Shown: in pieces, positions 6,038 to 14,600 of the stretch
Numbering within the stretch: position 1 is the stretch's first letter
Layout: each line of letters begins with the position of its first letter
From: Acidaminobacter sp. JC074
GTDB taxonomy: Bacteria > Bacillota > Clostridia > Peptostreptococcales > Acidaminobacteraceae
Reading direction: 5' to 3'
Assembly (NCBI RefSeq): GCF_022496765.1
Contig: NZ_VANV01000005.1
Span: 124,001 to 188,000 of the forward strand
DNA: 64,000 nt
Notes under the pieces: model-generated
What the model saw: only the letters and a program-made list of their open reading frames with translations
Databases searched by the model: none
Told to the model about the DNA's origin: nothing
Position numbers and translations under genes: made by a program

Positions 6038-8032
6038 ATGAAAAAAAGTATTAAAACCAGACTAATCACAACACTCATTATAGTAATTGCACTACCACTG
6101 CTTGTACTCGGTACCATATCCTTTATCAACAGTCGGCAGTCATTTGAGTCCAGCTATAAAACATCCAACGCACAAGTCGTAGATGAAATCACACAGCGTG
6201 TTCAAAACTACCTAAAAACATTTGAGACCGCTGCAGAAGTCTACGCTATGCAAAGTGAAACCATTCAAACTGCAACAAGTGATAAAAGAAACTACAGCAG
6301 AGAGACACTTTTAAACGACTTCCAAAAATACGTAGATTCTAACGAAGACGTGTTATATGTATACATGGGTACCAATAAAAAGGAAATGATTGACCCAAGC
6401 TGGCCTGACGTGCCAGATACATACGACCCAACTTCTAGGGAGTGGTACATTAAAGCGAAAGAAGCCATGACAACCATTTGGACTGAACCATATGTTGATG
6501 AACAGTCTGGTGCTTTAGTTGTTTCAGTGGCCACACCTGTTACTGATAAGGGTAAACTTCTTGGCGTTATTTCAATCGATATTACTTTAGAAAGACTGTC
6601 CAACCTAATCAATGACATGTCTATAGGACAAACAGGTTATCCCATCTTGATTGGTCAAGACATGACCATTATGACCCATAGAAATGAAGAAAAAATCGGC
6701 ACTGAAGTGTCAGAAGATATTGTAAAACTAATAGCTAATGAAGCTTCTGGTCAAGTTACCTTTAGTGAGGACGGCATTATGAGACTTGGCAATTATAGCC
6801 GAATTCCATCAACCAACTGGATTGTACTTGGCAGCATTGAAGCCAGCGAGCTTGGCGCTTTAACCCTACCAATATTAAAGACAACTGTCATCTTAATCAT
6901 CGTCTGTTTATTCATTGGTACCCTTATTGCCATTATGATTTCTAGAAGTATCACAAAACCGATCCATGCTTTAGAGGCTACCATGAATATTGTTAAAAAT
7001 GGTGACCTAACCTGCCGCTCAGATGTTAAGGTTAAAAATGAGTTTGGACGTATGTCAGATAGTTTTAACACCATGATCGATTCTTTCTCTGATATGCTAA
7101 AAAAATCAAGACAAGTCACCTACCATGTGTCGTCTTCAGCAAATGAACTGAATGAACATGCTGTTTTAGTCAATCAAACATCAGAGGAAGTTGCAAGAAC
7201 CATTGAAGAAATCGCCAAGGGATCCAGTGATCAAGCTCTGGAAACAGAAAAAGGTGTTATACTGATAGACCAGTTATCAAAGAAAATACAAGAACTTAAT
7301 GCAAATAGCACACATATGGCTGATTCTGCAAACCAAGTAAAAGAAGCCAATGATAAGGGCCAAGAAGTCATTGAAACTTTAAAAGCCAAAACACATGAAA
7401 ATAATACAGCAACAGATAATATTGCCATGACCATACAGGCACTTGAAATGAAGTCTGTAGAAATTGGTGGCATACTAGAAACCATTACAGCGGTTGCTGA
7501 ACAAACCAACCTTCTAGCACTAAATGCTTCTATAGAAGCTGCTAGAGCCGGCGAGCACGGTAGAGGCTTTGCAGTTGTAGCTGAGGAAATCAGAAAACTA
7601 GCAGAGGGTTCCAATGAAGCTGCTGAAAACATCAAGGTTATTGTTTCAGAAATACAATCTGAAAGTCGACATGCTGTTGATATTATGAATGATGTAAAAG
7701 CAAGAAACTCTGAACAAAATGAGGCAGTTAATGCGGTTCATGAAGTCTTTATGGATGTTCATGATTCGACGGATACCATTGCTCATTTGATTTTCTCTAC
7801 ACATCAGTTTGTAAAAAGTATGAACGAGGAAAAACAAGAAATCGTTTCGGCTATAGAAAACATTTCTGCGGTATCAGAAGAATCTGCAGCTGCCGCAGAG
7901 CAAGTAACCGCTTCAGTGCTTCAACAAACCCAAACCATTAGAGACGTCTATAAGTCTGCAAACAAATTAAATGATATGGCTGATTCTCTCAAATCAGAGA
8001 TCAACTTATTCAAGATAGAAAAACTTTCTTAA
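6038..8032 (+). CDS. Methyl-accepting chemotaxis protein (Cache type)
   Basis: This 664-residue inner-membrane chemoreceptor senses an external ligand and controls the CheA kinase. It has a first membrane helix (about 8-28), a large extracellular double-Cache-like sensor (about 35-270, with the SREWYIKAKE and SVATPVTD features of dCache_1), and a second membrane helix (about 278-302). A HAMP domain starting at SRSITKPI and a long signalling coiled coil follow. The conserved hairpin tip runs around residues 487-521 and includes EQTNLLALNASIEAARAGE. An AAGGAG site precedes the ATG by eight bases. No chemotaxis or flagellar genes are nearby, so it is a stand-alone receptor. The ligand is unknown, though dCache domains often bind amino acids. 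Confidence 0.95.
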   Translation: MKKSIKTRLITTLIIVIALPLLVLGTISFINSRQSFESSYKTSNAQVVDEITQRVQNYLKTFETAAEVYAMQSETIQTATSDKRNYSRETLLNDFQKYVDSNEDVLYVYMGTNKKEMIDPSWPDVPDTYDPTSREWYIKAKEAMTTIWTEPYVDEQSGALVVSVATPVTDKGKLLGVISIDITLERLSNLINDMSIGQTGYPILIGQDMTIMTHRNEEKIGTEVSEDIVKLIANEASGQVTFSEDGIMRLGNYSRIPSTNWIVLGSIEASELGALTLPILKTTVILIIVCLFIGTLIAIMISRSITKPIHALEATMNIVKNGDLTCRSDVKVKNEFGRMSDSFNTMIDSFSDMLKKSRQVTYHVSSSANELNEHAVLVNQTSEEVARTIEEIAKGSSDQALETEKGVILIDQLSKKIQELNANSTHMADSANQVKEANDKGQEVIETLKAKTHENNTATDNIAMTIQALEMKSVEIGGILETITAVAEQTNLLALNASIEAARAGEHGRGFAVVAEEIRKLAEGSNEAAENIKVIVSEIQSESRHAVDIMNDVKARNSEQNEAVNAVHEVFMDVHDSTDTIAHLIFSTHQFVKSMNEEKQEIVSAIENISAVSEESAAAAEQVTASVLQQTQTIRDVYKSANKLNDMADSLKSEINLFKIEKLS

Positions 8033-8108
8033 GTTTTTCTTCTTTTTTTGAAACTTTTTCATTTCTATGGTGTATTAATAAGTATAGGGCCCATGGAAAG
8101 GAGTTTAA

Positions 8109-8360
8109 ATGTTTAGAAAAAAAATTAAAACTGCATCCAAAACCATTACCTCTCAGCCTATACATATTGGTGACAAAACATATGTAACAATCCATGTTCT
8201 TGATGTCACCATGGTAGGTGCCAAAGACTCGAGTATATATGGCACCCTTAGTCCCAAAGGTGTAATGGTTATCGACAAAGATAAACATGAATTTCTATCC
8301 ATAGACGAGACATTTGAATTTGAAAACATGACTGAACTTGATAAGTTCATAAACAATTAG
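8109..8360 (+). CDS. Small GerW-like protein (83 aa)
   Basis: This 83-residue soluble protein is not a known family to me by name. Its core looks like a shortened version of the GerW/YtfJ protein encoded directly after it. IHIGDKTYVTIHVLDV matches IKVGDVTIIPLASI, and LSPKGVMVIDKDKHEFLSI matches ATPQALLVVNGSDVNLIPI, with the glycine-rich insert missing. It has an AAGGAG site six bases before its ATG. Its stop codon overlaps the ribosome binding site of the next gene, so the pair is co-translated. I infer a GerW paralogue, perhaps a partner subunit. Confidence 0.6.
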   Translation: MFRKKIKTASKTITSQPIHIGDKTYVTIHVLDVTMVGAKDSSIYGTLSPKGVMVIDKDKHEFLSIDETFEFENMTELDKFINN

Positions 8361-8369
8361 GAGGTTATG

Positions 8370-8723
8370 ATGAATATCCAAGAGAACATTAACGTATTAT
8401 TTGAGAAATTTGAAGCTTTTATTAACTCACAAACAATAATTGGCCAAGAGATCAAAGTTGGTGATGTTACCATTATTCCACTGGCAAGTATTTCATTTGG
8501 TCTAGGTGCTGGAGCAGGTGGCGAAAGTGCTGATTCAAATGGTGGCGGCTCAGGTATTTGTGCCAAAGCAACACCACAAGCTTTATTAGTTGTAAACGGT
8601 TCTGATGTGAACTTAATTCCAATTAGAAAAGGAAGCAGCTTTGAATCACTTTTAGACAGCGTGCCTGCCTTAATTGACAAGATCAAAGAAATGAAGCCAG
8701 AAAGCGAAACAGAAGACGAGTAA
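8370..8723 (+). CDS. GerW family (YtfJ-like) sporulation protein
   Basis: This 117-residue protein matches the GerW/YtfJ family. In Bacillus subtilis GerW is needed for the GerA-type response during spore germination, but homologues also occur in non-sporulating species. Visible features are IGQEIKVGDVTIIPLASISF, a glycine-rich GLGAGAGG...NGGGSG segment (about residues 49-70) and ALLVVNGSDVNLIPI. Two ATGs lie in frame at 8367 and 8370; the second is better spaced from AGGAGG (8359-8364). A terminator-like hairpin separates it from the sigma factor gene. In B. subtilis ytfJ is next to ytfI, and here a YtfI-like gene lies a kilobase further on. Confidence 0.85.
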   Translation: MNIQENINVLFEKFEAFINSQTIIGQEIKVGDVTIIPLASISFGLGAGAGGESADSNGGGSGICAKATPQALLVVNGSDVNLIPIRKGSSFESLLDSVPALIDKIKEMKPESETEDE

Positions 8724-8728
8724 TTTTT

Positions 8729-8758
8729 AACTTAACGACAGCTTGCTGTCGTTAAGTT
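8729..8758 (+). terminator. Strong hairpin after gerW
   Basis: AACTTAACGACAGC and GCTGTCGTTAAGTT form a perfect 14-bp stem with a two-base loop, followed by TCATTCTTTC. The T-run is imperfect, so some readthrough into the sigma gene is possible. Confidence 0.6.
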
Positions 8759-8783
8759 TCATTCTTTCAAAGGTGGTGAAGTT

Positions 8784-9353
8784 GTGGACTCATCGGAAAA
8801 AAGGCTGATCAGACAGTGTAAAAAGCAAAACAAGGAAGCCTTAAATACGATTTATGTAAAATACGAAAAATTCATATACAGTATCTGTTATAATTACACA
8901 CATTCTAAAGAAGATGCACTTGATTTATTACAGGAATCTTTTATAAAGATACTCAAAAACATTGATCGATTCGATGAAGACAGACCTCTATTACCTTGGA
9001 TTAAGAGAATTACAGTCAACACATGTCTTAATTTTAAACGTAAGAAGAAAGCCAGTGTATCATTGGATCAAGTCATGACAGAAGACGGTCAGACTTTAAA
9101 AGATGCTATTGCATCTCAGTTTAACTTAGAAAATTACATCTTATTTCAAGATACATCCAATATCATTCATGAAGAAATTTCAAAACTCGAAGATAAATAT
9201 CGGTTGCCACTGATACTCAGGCACCTACACGAAATGAGCTATGAAGAAATATCTAAGTACACAGACATACCTTTAGGCACCATTAAAACAAACATTTACA
9301 GAGGACGTAAAATCCTAAAACAAAATTTAGAAACACGCGGATTATGGGGGTGA
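8784..9353 (+). CDS. ECF-type RNA polymerase sigma factor
   Basis: A 189-residue sigma-70 family protein of the ECF group redirects RNA polymerase to a small regulon. Region 2 spans about residues 20-90, with KEDALDLLQESFIKIL and the PWIKRITVNTCLNFKRKK end. Region 4 spans about 125-185, with LILRHLHEMSYEEISKYTDI and GTIKTNIYRGRKIL. The start is a GTG at 8784, spaced correctly from AAGGTGG. Four bases after its stop comes a zinc-finger anti-sigma gene, the usual arrangement. Its target promoters are not evident by eye. The gene sits between a GerW-like and a YtfI-like gene, which hints at an envelope or sporulation role. Confidence 0.93.
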   Translation: MDSSEKRLIRQCKKQNKEALNTIYVKYEKFIYSICYNYTHSKEDALDLLQESFIKILKNIDRFDEDRPLLPWIKRITVNTCLNFKRKKKASVSLDQVMTEDGQTLKDAIASQFNLENYILFQDTSNIIHEEISKLEDKYRLPLILRHLHEMSYEEISKYTDIPLGTIKTNIYRGRKILKQNLETRGLWG

Positions 9354-9357
9354 GAAA

Positions 9358-9792
9358 ATGACTTGTCAATTTGATGAAATGTTATTATATGAATATCTAG
9401 ACGACCTTTTAGAAGACGAAGAGAAGCTTCAAGTTGAACGTCACCTTTCTGCATGCCCATCTTGCAGAAAAAAGTTGTCTGAAATCAAGTTACTCTTTTA
9501 TGAATTAGACAGTATGGACCAAGTGGAAATACCAGATGAAGTCAGTCAGATCAGAGAAGCGGTTCTTAAAGAAGCATTTGCAGACAGAAAGGTCCCACTT
9601 AGTGAAAAGCTATCTGATACCAAAAAAGCGCTTGAAGAAACACCTGTTATTAAAAATGTAATTCCCAACCGTCAAAATCTTTCAAAAGCGGCCAAGGGCA
9701 TCTACAAGGGTTCTAAGAAAGTTATTGAAAATATGCCTAAGAAAAAGGAAAAAGCACCTAAGCCTAAAAAGAGTCTAGGAGGCTTACTATGA
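9358..9792 (+). CDS. Zinc-finger anti-sigma factor
   Basis: This 144-residue protein is the probable partner of the preceding sigma factor. The N-terminal half contains the zinc-binding anti-sigma motif H-x3-C-x2-C (H29, C33, C36) within ERHLSACPSCRKKL. The remainder is charged, and the C-terminus is very basic (PKKKEKAPKPKKS). Unlike many anti-sigma factors it has no membrane helix, so it may act in the cytoplasm or tether through the following membrane protein. Its last four bases overlap the next start codon (ATGA), so the two are translationally coupled. Whether it senses redox state through the zinc site is unknown. Confidence 0.88.
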   Translation: MTCQFDEMLLYEYLDDLLEDEEKLQVERHLSACPSCRKKLSEIKLLFYELDSMDQVEIPDEVSQIREAVLKEAFADRKVPLSEKLSDTKKALEETPVIKNVIPNRQNLSKAAKGIYKGSKKVIENMPKKKEKAPKPKKSLGGLL

Positions 9793-10427
9793 TTGTCTTA
9801 AAAGTGCTTTTGATGATTATCTTTTATATCATCCTTATCCTTTTAGGCCTACTATTTATCTTGCTTATTTCTCCAATAAAAGGGGCGGTATGGTTTGATA
9901 CTTCAGGTATTTTATTCAAAGGATCTTATCTTTTTGGTTTATTGAGGATTGAGTATAACAAGAAGCTCAAGCTTAGATTTTTCGGTTTTAAAATTCAAGT
10001 CTCAGATGACGAAAAAACGGATGAAAAAGAAGACAATCAAAAGGAAGAAAAAAAAGAAAAGAAAAAAGGACGGTCCTTAAAAAGGCCATCGCTTGAAATT
10101 GTCCATCTGACACTTGATTTAGTTAAGAAACTTATCTCAATTATTGCACCAAAGGAAGCCAGTCTTCATCTGACACTGGGCTTAGATGATCCATACTATA
10201 CACAAATGATGCATATTATCAGTATGGTCTTATTTATACCACTCAATAGAAAGAAAAACTACGACTTTCAACTGAATCCCATTTTAGATGATATTGCCAT
10301 AGACTTCAAAGGACATGCAAAAATCTCTTTTTCTTTGATGCAGCTCATATTGCCTGTAGCCAGGTTTCTCATAAGAAAACCAATTCGAAACTATTTAAAT
10401 ATTAGACTCTTTAAAAGGAAACCTTAA
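9789..10427 (+). CDS. DUF2953 (YtfI-like) membrane protein
   Basis: A 212-residue protein has one N-terminal membrane helix (about residues 4-28) and a beta-rich domain beginning GAVWFDTSGILFKGSYLFGLL, typical of DUF2953. A highly charged lysine/glutamate linker (about 73-98) leads to the second half with LHLTLGLDDPYYT and the closing KGHAKISFSLMQLIL-type segment. B. subtilis YtfI, next to YtfJ, belongs to this family; its function is not established. Coupling to the anti-sigma factor suggests it may help sense or transmit an envelope signal. Its stop codon overlaps that of the convergent desulfurase gene. Confidence 0.8.
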   Translation: MIVLKVLLMIIFYIILILLGLLFILLISPIKGAVWFDTSGILFKGSYLFGLLRIEYNKKLKLRFFGFKIQVSDDEKTDEKEDNQKEEKKEKKKGRSLKRPSLEIVHLTLDLVKKLISIIAPKEASLHLTLGLDDPYYTQMMHIISMVLFIPLNRKKNYDFQLNPILDDIAIDFKGHAKISFSLMQLILPVARFLIRKPIRNYLNIRLFKRKP

Positions 10428-10439
10428 TTGGTTTCCTTT
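10414..10439. terminator. Bidirectional terminator spanning two stop codons
   Basis: AAAGGAAACC and GGTTTCCTTT form a ten-bp stem whose six-base loop, TTAATT, holds the overlapping stop codons of the convergent genes. A T-run follows on both strands. Confidence 0.75.
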
Positions 10440-11572
10440 ACTAACGTATCAATGGCATCTATGAGATACTGAATTTCTTCTCTTGTCGTAAATGATGAAA
10501 AGCTCACTCTTACAGTCCCATTTGGGAAAGTGCCAAGGGTCTTATGAGCCGATGGTGCACAGTGCATCCCTACCCTTGTTTGTATATGATAATTACGTTC
10601 TAACTTAAAGGCAATAACAGCATTGTCGTGGTCTTTGAAATCAAGGGAAATGACTGCTGTTCTATTGGATAACTCTCTACTTCCCACCACTCTTACACTT
10701 GGCTGGTCAAAGTTATCAAAGAAATACTTAACCAGCTTCATTTCATGGTCATGAATGTTCTTAATCCCCTTGTCTAAGACATACTTCAAAGAAGTATGTA
10801 AGCCACAAATACCTACAACGTTTGGTGTACCTGATTCAAATTTATCAGGCATATGGTCTGGTTGAGTCTCTTGTTCTGAAGCAGAACCTGTACCACCTTC
10901 TATTAAAGGCTTCATAATCTTAGCAAGCTCTGGTTGAATCAAAAATCCACCGGTACCTGTTGGTCCTAGAAGACTCTTATGACCAGTAAAACATAACATA
11001 TCGATATAGTCCATGCTGATGTCTATGACACCTGCAGTTTGTGCAACGTCTGCAATAAAATAAATGCCGTGTTTTTTGGCAAGTCTGCCTATGGCTTCTA
11101 TGTCGTTTACAGATCCTGAAATATTAGAACCATGTATCATCACTATGGCCTTTGTGTCAGCTTGAATGCTTTTTTCTACATCTTCTGGTGATACAAATCC
11201 TTCAATATCTGCCTGGACGCGTGTTAATTTACAGCCTATGCTGTTTAAAGGTCTCATGACAGCATTGTGTTCCATAGATGAAATAATGACATGGTCTTTC
11301 GAATCAATCAAACCCTTAAGCCCTTGGTTTAAACTCTCAGTGATATTCTTAGTGAAAATAACATGATCAGGATGATCGAAATTAAACATTTCACAAAGCA
11401 ATTCTCTAGTTTCATAAACCATGCGACTGGCATCCATAGCAGAGCTATAGGCACCTCTTGAAACACTGGATCCATTTTCCAATATGTATGCTGCCATGTT
11501 TTCAGCTACACCTGGCGCTTTTGGAAAAGAAGTTGCGCCATTATCTAAATAAACTCGTTCTAATATATTCAT
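10424..11572 (-). CDS. Class V aminotransferase, cysteine desulfurase-like
   Basis: This 382-residue PLP enzyme belongs to the NifS/SufS/CsdA-like class V aminotransferase family. Such enzymes take sulfur from cysteine to make alanine and an enzyme persulfide. Seen are the N-terminal YLDNGATSFPKA, a GSNISGSV segment, the cofactor site FIADVAQTAG and the PLP lysine in TGHKSLLGPTGTGG. The likely persulfide cysteine is in RVGMHCAPSAHKTLG near the C-terminus. I chose the ATG at 11572, spaced from GAGGTG, over an earlier GTG. No iron-sulfur scaffold gene is adjacent, so the sulfur acceptor is unknown. Confidence 0.85.
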   Translation of the reverse strand: MNILERVYLDNGATSFPKAPGVAENMAAYILENGSSVSRGAYSSAMDASRMVYETRELLCEMFNFDHPDHVIFTKNITESLNQGLKGLIDSKDHVIISSMEHNAVMRPLNSIGCKLTRVQADIEGFVSPEDVEKSIQADTKAIVMIHGSNISGSVNDIEAIGRLAKKHGIYFIADVAQTAGVIDISMDYIDMLCFTGHKSLLGPTGTGGFLIQPELAKIMKPLIEGGTGSASEQETQPDHMPDKFESGTPNVVGICGLHTSLKYVLDKGIKNIHDHEMKLVKYFFDNFDQPSVRVVGSRELSNRTAVISLDFKDHDNAVIAFKLERNYHIQTRVGMHCAPSAHKTLGTFPNGTVRVSFSSFTTREEIQYLIDAIDTLVKETN

Positions 11573-11648
11573 TCTCACACCTCACATTTAATTTACCACA
11601 ATAAGCATAAGAATCAACTATTACAACTATAGAATTTCTAAATAGATA

Positions 11649-11668
11649 AAGCCCGATTTCTCGGGCTT
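11649..11668 (-). terminator. Terminator of the activase gene
   Basis: AAGCCCGA/TCGGGCTT with loop TTTC includes the stop codon of the leftward gene and is followed by TTTATCTATTT on that strand. Confidence 0.75.
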
Positions 11669-14600
11669 ATTGAATACTTGTAGTTCTATTGTCTTCCTTA
11701 GTCTGTTTTTCTAACTTCTTAAAGGCTGCAGATAACATGAGTTTTATTCTATTAATCTGATTGACCTCAGATGCACCTGGATCATAATCAATTGGAACAA
11801 TATTACTCATTGGATAAGAGTTTCTAAGTTCTTTAATCATACCCTTACCAGTAATATGGTTTGGTAAACATCCAAATGGCTGTAAACAAGCCACATTATC
11901 AACACCTGATTCTATAAGCTCAACCATCTCTGCTGTTAAGAACCAACCTTCACCGGTTTGGTTACCGATAGACAAGTGACGTCTTGCAAGATCAGCCAGA
12001 TGCTCTATTGGCTCAGGCGCTGTAAACCTTTTACTTTCATTCAGAGCTTTTCTCATGTCATTTCTTAAGCTTTCTAAAAACTTAATAGCCGTTTGGCTGA
12101 CAAGTTTGCTCTTTAATGAACCTGATAACTCCTCGTACTTATAAACGTTGTTGTACTGAGTATAAAGAACAAAGTCATACAGGTCAGGCATAACTGCTTC
12201 TGCACCCTCTGCTTCTAAAAATTCCACAATTTGATTGTTGGCAGTTGGATGGAACTTAACTAGAATTTCTCCTACAATACCCACCTTAGGTTTGATCATG
12301 TTTTCATGAATTGGCAGTGTATCAAACTCCTTAACGACCTGTGGAATCAGGTCTTTAAACTTCTTGCCTTTGCCTCTGATGGTATCTTTAAAGATTGCCA
12401 CCCACTTTTCATATAAAGCATTAGCAGAACCTTCTTCAAGTTCGTAAGGACGTACCTTAAAGAGCATTCTCATTAGAAGGTCACCCATTAAGACACCGTC
12501 ACCTAGTCTTCTTAAAAGCTTTGGTGTCAGTTTAAAACCAGGGTTTTTCTCAAGTCCAGCCACATTAAATGATACTACTGGAATATGGTCCATTCCTAAA
12601 TCTTTTAGGGCCTTTCTTATAAAAGCAATATAGTTTGTGGCTCTACAGCCACCGCCAGTTTGAGACATAATAACAGATACATTGTCTAAGTCATATTTAC
12701 CAGACTTCAAAGCCTCAATGATCTGACCAACGGTCATAATAGATGGATAACAAGCATCGTTATGAACCACCTTAAGTCCTTCATCTATGGCACCTGCATC
12801 TACAGAAGGCAAGAGCTCAACATTGTAGCCATCTTCAACCAGGGCTGTTTCTAAAAACTGAAAATGAATCGGTGCCATTTGTGGAACCAAAATGGTATGT
12901 TTCTTCTTCATTTCCTTTGTAAAAACAGGTCGCGGTTTATTGTCATAAAGCTTCTTCGGTAAAATGTTATTTTTATCTCGCTCATTAATAGCAGCTATTA
13001 AAGATCTCACACGGATTCTAGCCGCACCTAAATTAGAGATTTCATCTATCTTAATGGTCGTATATAACTTATTATTCTGATGTAAAATTTCTTGAACTTG
13101 ATCTGTTGTAACAGCATCTAGACCACAGCCAAATGAGTTTAATTGAATCAGTTCCAAATCTTTATGGCGGGCTACATAGTCAGCAGCCTTATAAAGTCTG
13201 GTATGGTAAACCCATTGGTCCACAGCTCTGATAGGTCTCTCGATGGTCAAATCTCTAAAACCATCTTCACAAAGGACTGCAAAACCATAAGAATGGATCA
13301 TTTCATCGATACCATGGTTGATTTCCTTATCCAAGTGATAAGGACGACCTGCCAAAACAATGCCTTTTATTTTGTTTTCTTTGATGTAATCAAGTGTCTC
13401 ATAAGTTTTGTCTTTTATATCTTGCTTGTACTTGTCCAGTTCTCCATATGCCTTATCAAGCGCAAGTTTAAGTTCACCATCATCAATGCCTTCAGCACCA
13501 AGTTCTTGAACCAATCTCTTGTACATTCTCTTAGGATTGTCTATTGGCAAGAATGGATGATAGAAAGTAACAGACTCGTCTTTCAGTCTTTCTAAATTGG
13601 CCCAAATGGTCTCCGGATATGAAATAACAACTGGGCAATTATAATGGTTGTTTGCCTCAGGATCTTCCTTGATATTGTAAGGAATAGAAGGATAGAAAAT
13701 CTTCTTCACGCCAGCGTCCAATAAGTCCTCTAAATGCCCATGCACCAGCTTGCCTGGATAACATACAGATTCTGATGGAATAGACTCTAGTCCCTTCTCA
13801 AATATTTTTTTAGAAGAACGTCCTGATAGTTTTACCCTGTAACCCAGTTCTGTAAAGAAGGTAAACCAAAATGGATAATCTTCATACATGTTTAAGACTC
13901 TAGGCAAACCAATTTCACCACGTTTGGCTTCATCGATTCTTAATGGCTTATAGCCAAATAATCGCTTGTATTTATAATCGTACATATTCGGTGCCTGATT
14001 TTTCTTCTTAACTTCACCTGCACCTCTTTCACAACGGTTACCTGAATAGAACTTCTTACCGTTAGAAAAAGTCGAAATGGTCATCAAACAGTTGTTACCA
14101 CATAGTTCACAACGTTTGAGTGAATTTTCTACAGAAAATGATTCTAGATCATTTAAAGAAATCATGTCAGATTGACCTGACTCATCTCTTTCTTTTGCAA
14201 TAATAGCAGCACCAAAGGCACCCATAAGTCCAGAAATATCTGGTCTAATCACTTCTCTGCCTAAGATGATTTCAATACCACGAAGGACAGCTTCATTGTA
14301 AAAAGTACCGCCCTGTACAACAATCTTCTCACCCAAATCTTCAGGGCGTTTCATTCTGATAACCTTAAATAGAGCATTCTTAATAACAGACAGTGATATA
14401 CCTGCAGAAATATCCGCTACACTGGCCCCCTCTTTTTGAGCTTGCTTGACCTTCGAGTTCATAAATACAGTACAACGCGTACCTAAATCAACAGGATGAT
14501 CTGCCTTTACACCCAGTTTTGCAAACTCTTCTACATTAAGCTCTAGTGACTTGGCAAATGTTTCTATAAAAGAACCACAGCCTGATGAACATGCTTCATT

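Noticed and set aside
7231..7635. A 134-codon minus-strand frame inside the chemoreceptor gene
   Set aside because: It lies antisense to the conserved signalling domain and reads as serine/alanine-rich low-complexity sequence with no start signal.
13143..13595. A 150-codon plus-strand frame inside the activase gene
   Set aside because: It is antisense to a strongly conserved gene, has no ribosome binding site and has hydrophobic, phenylalanine-rich composition typical of shadow frames.
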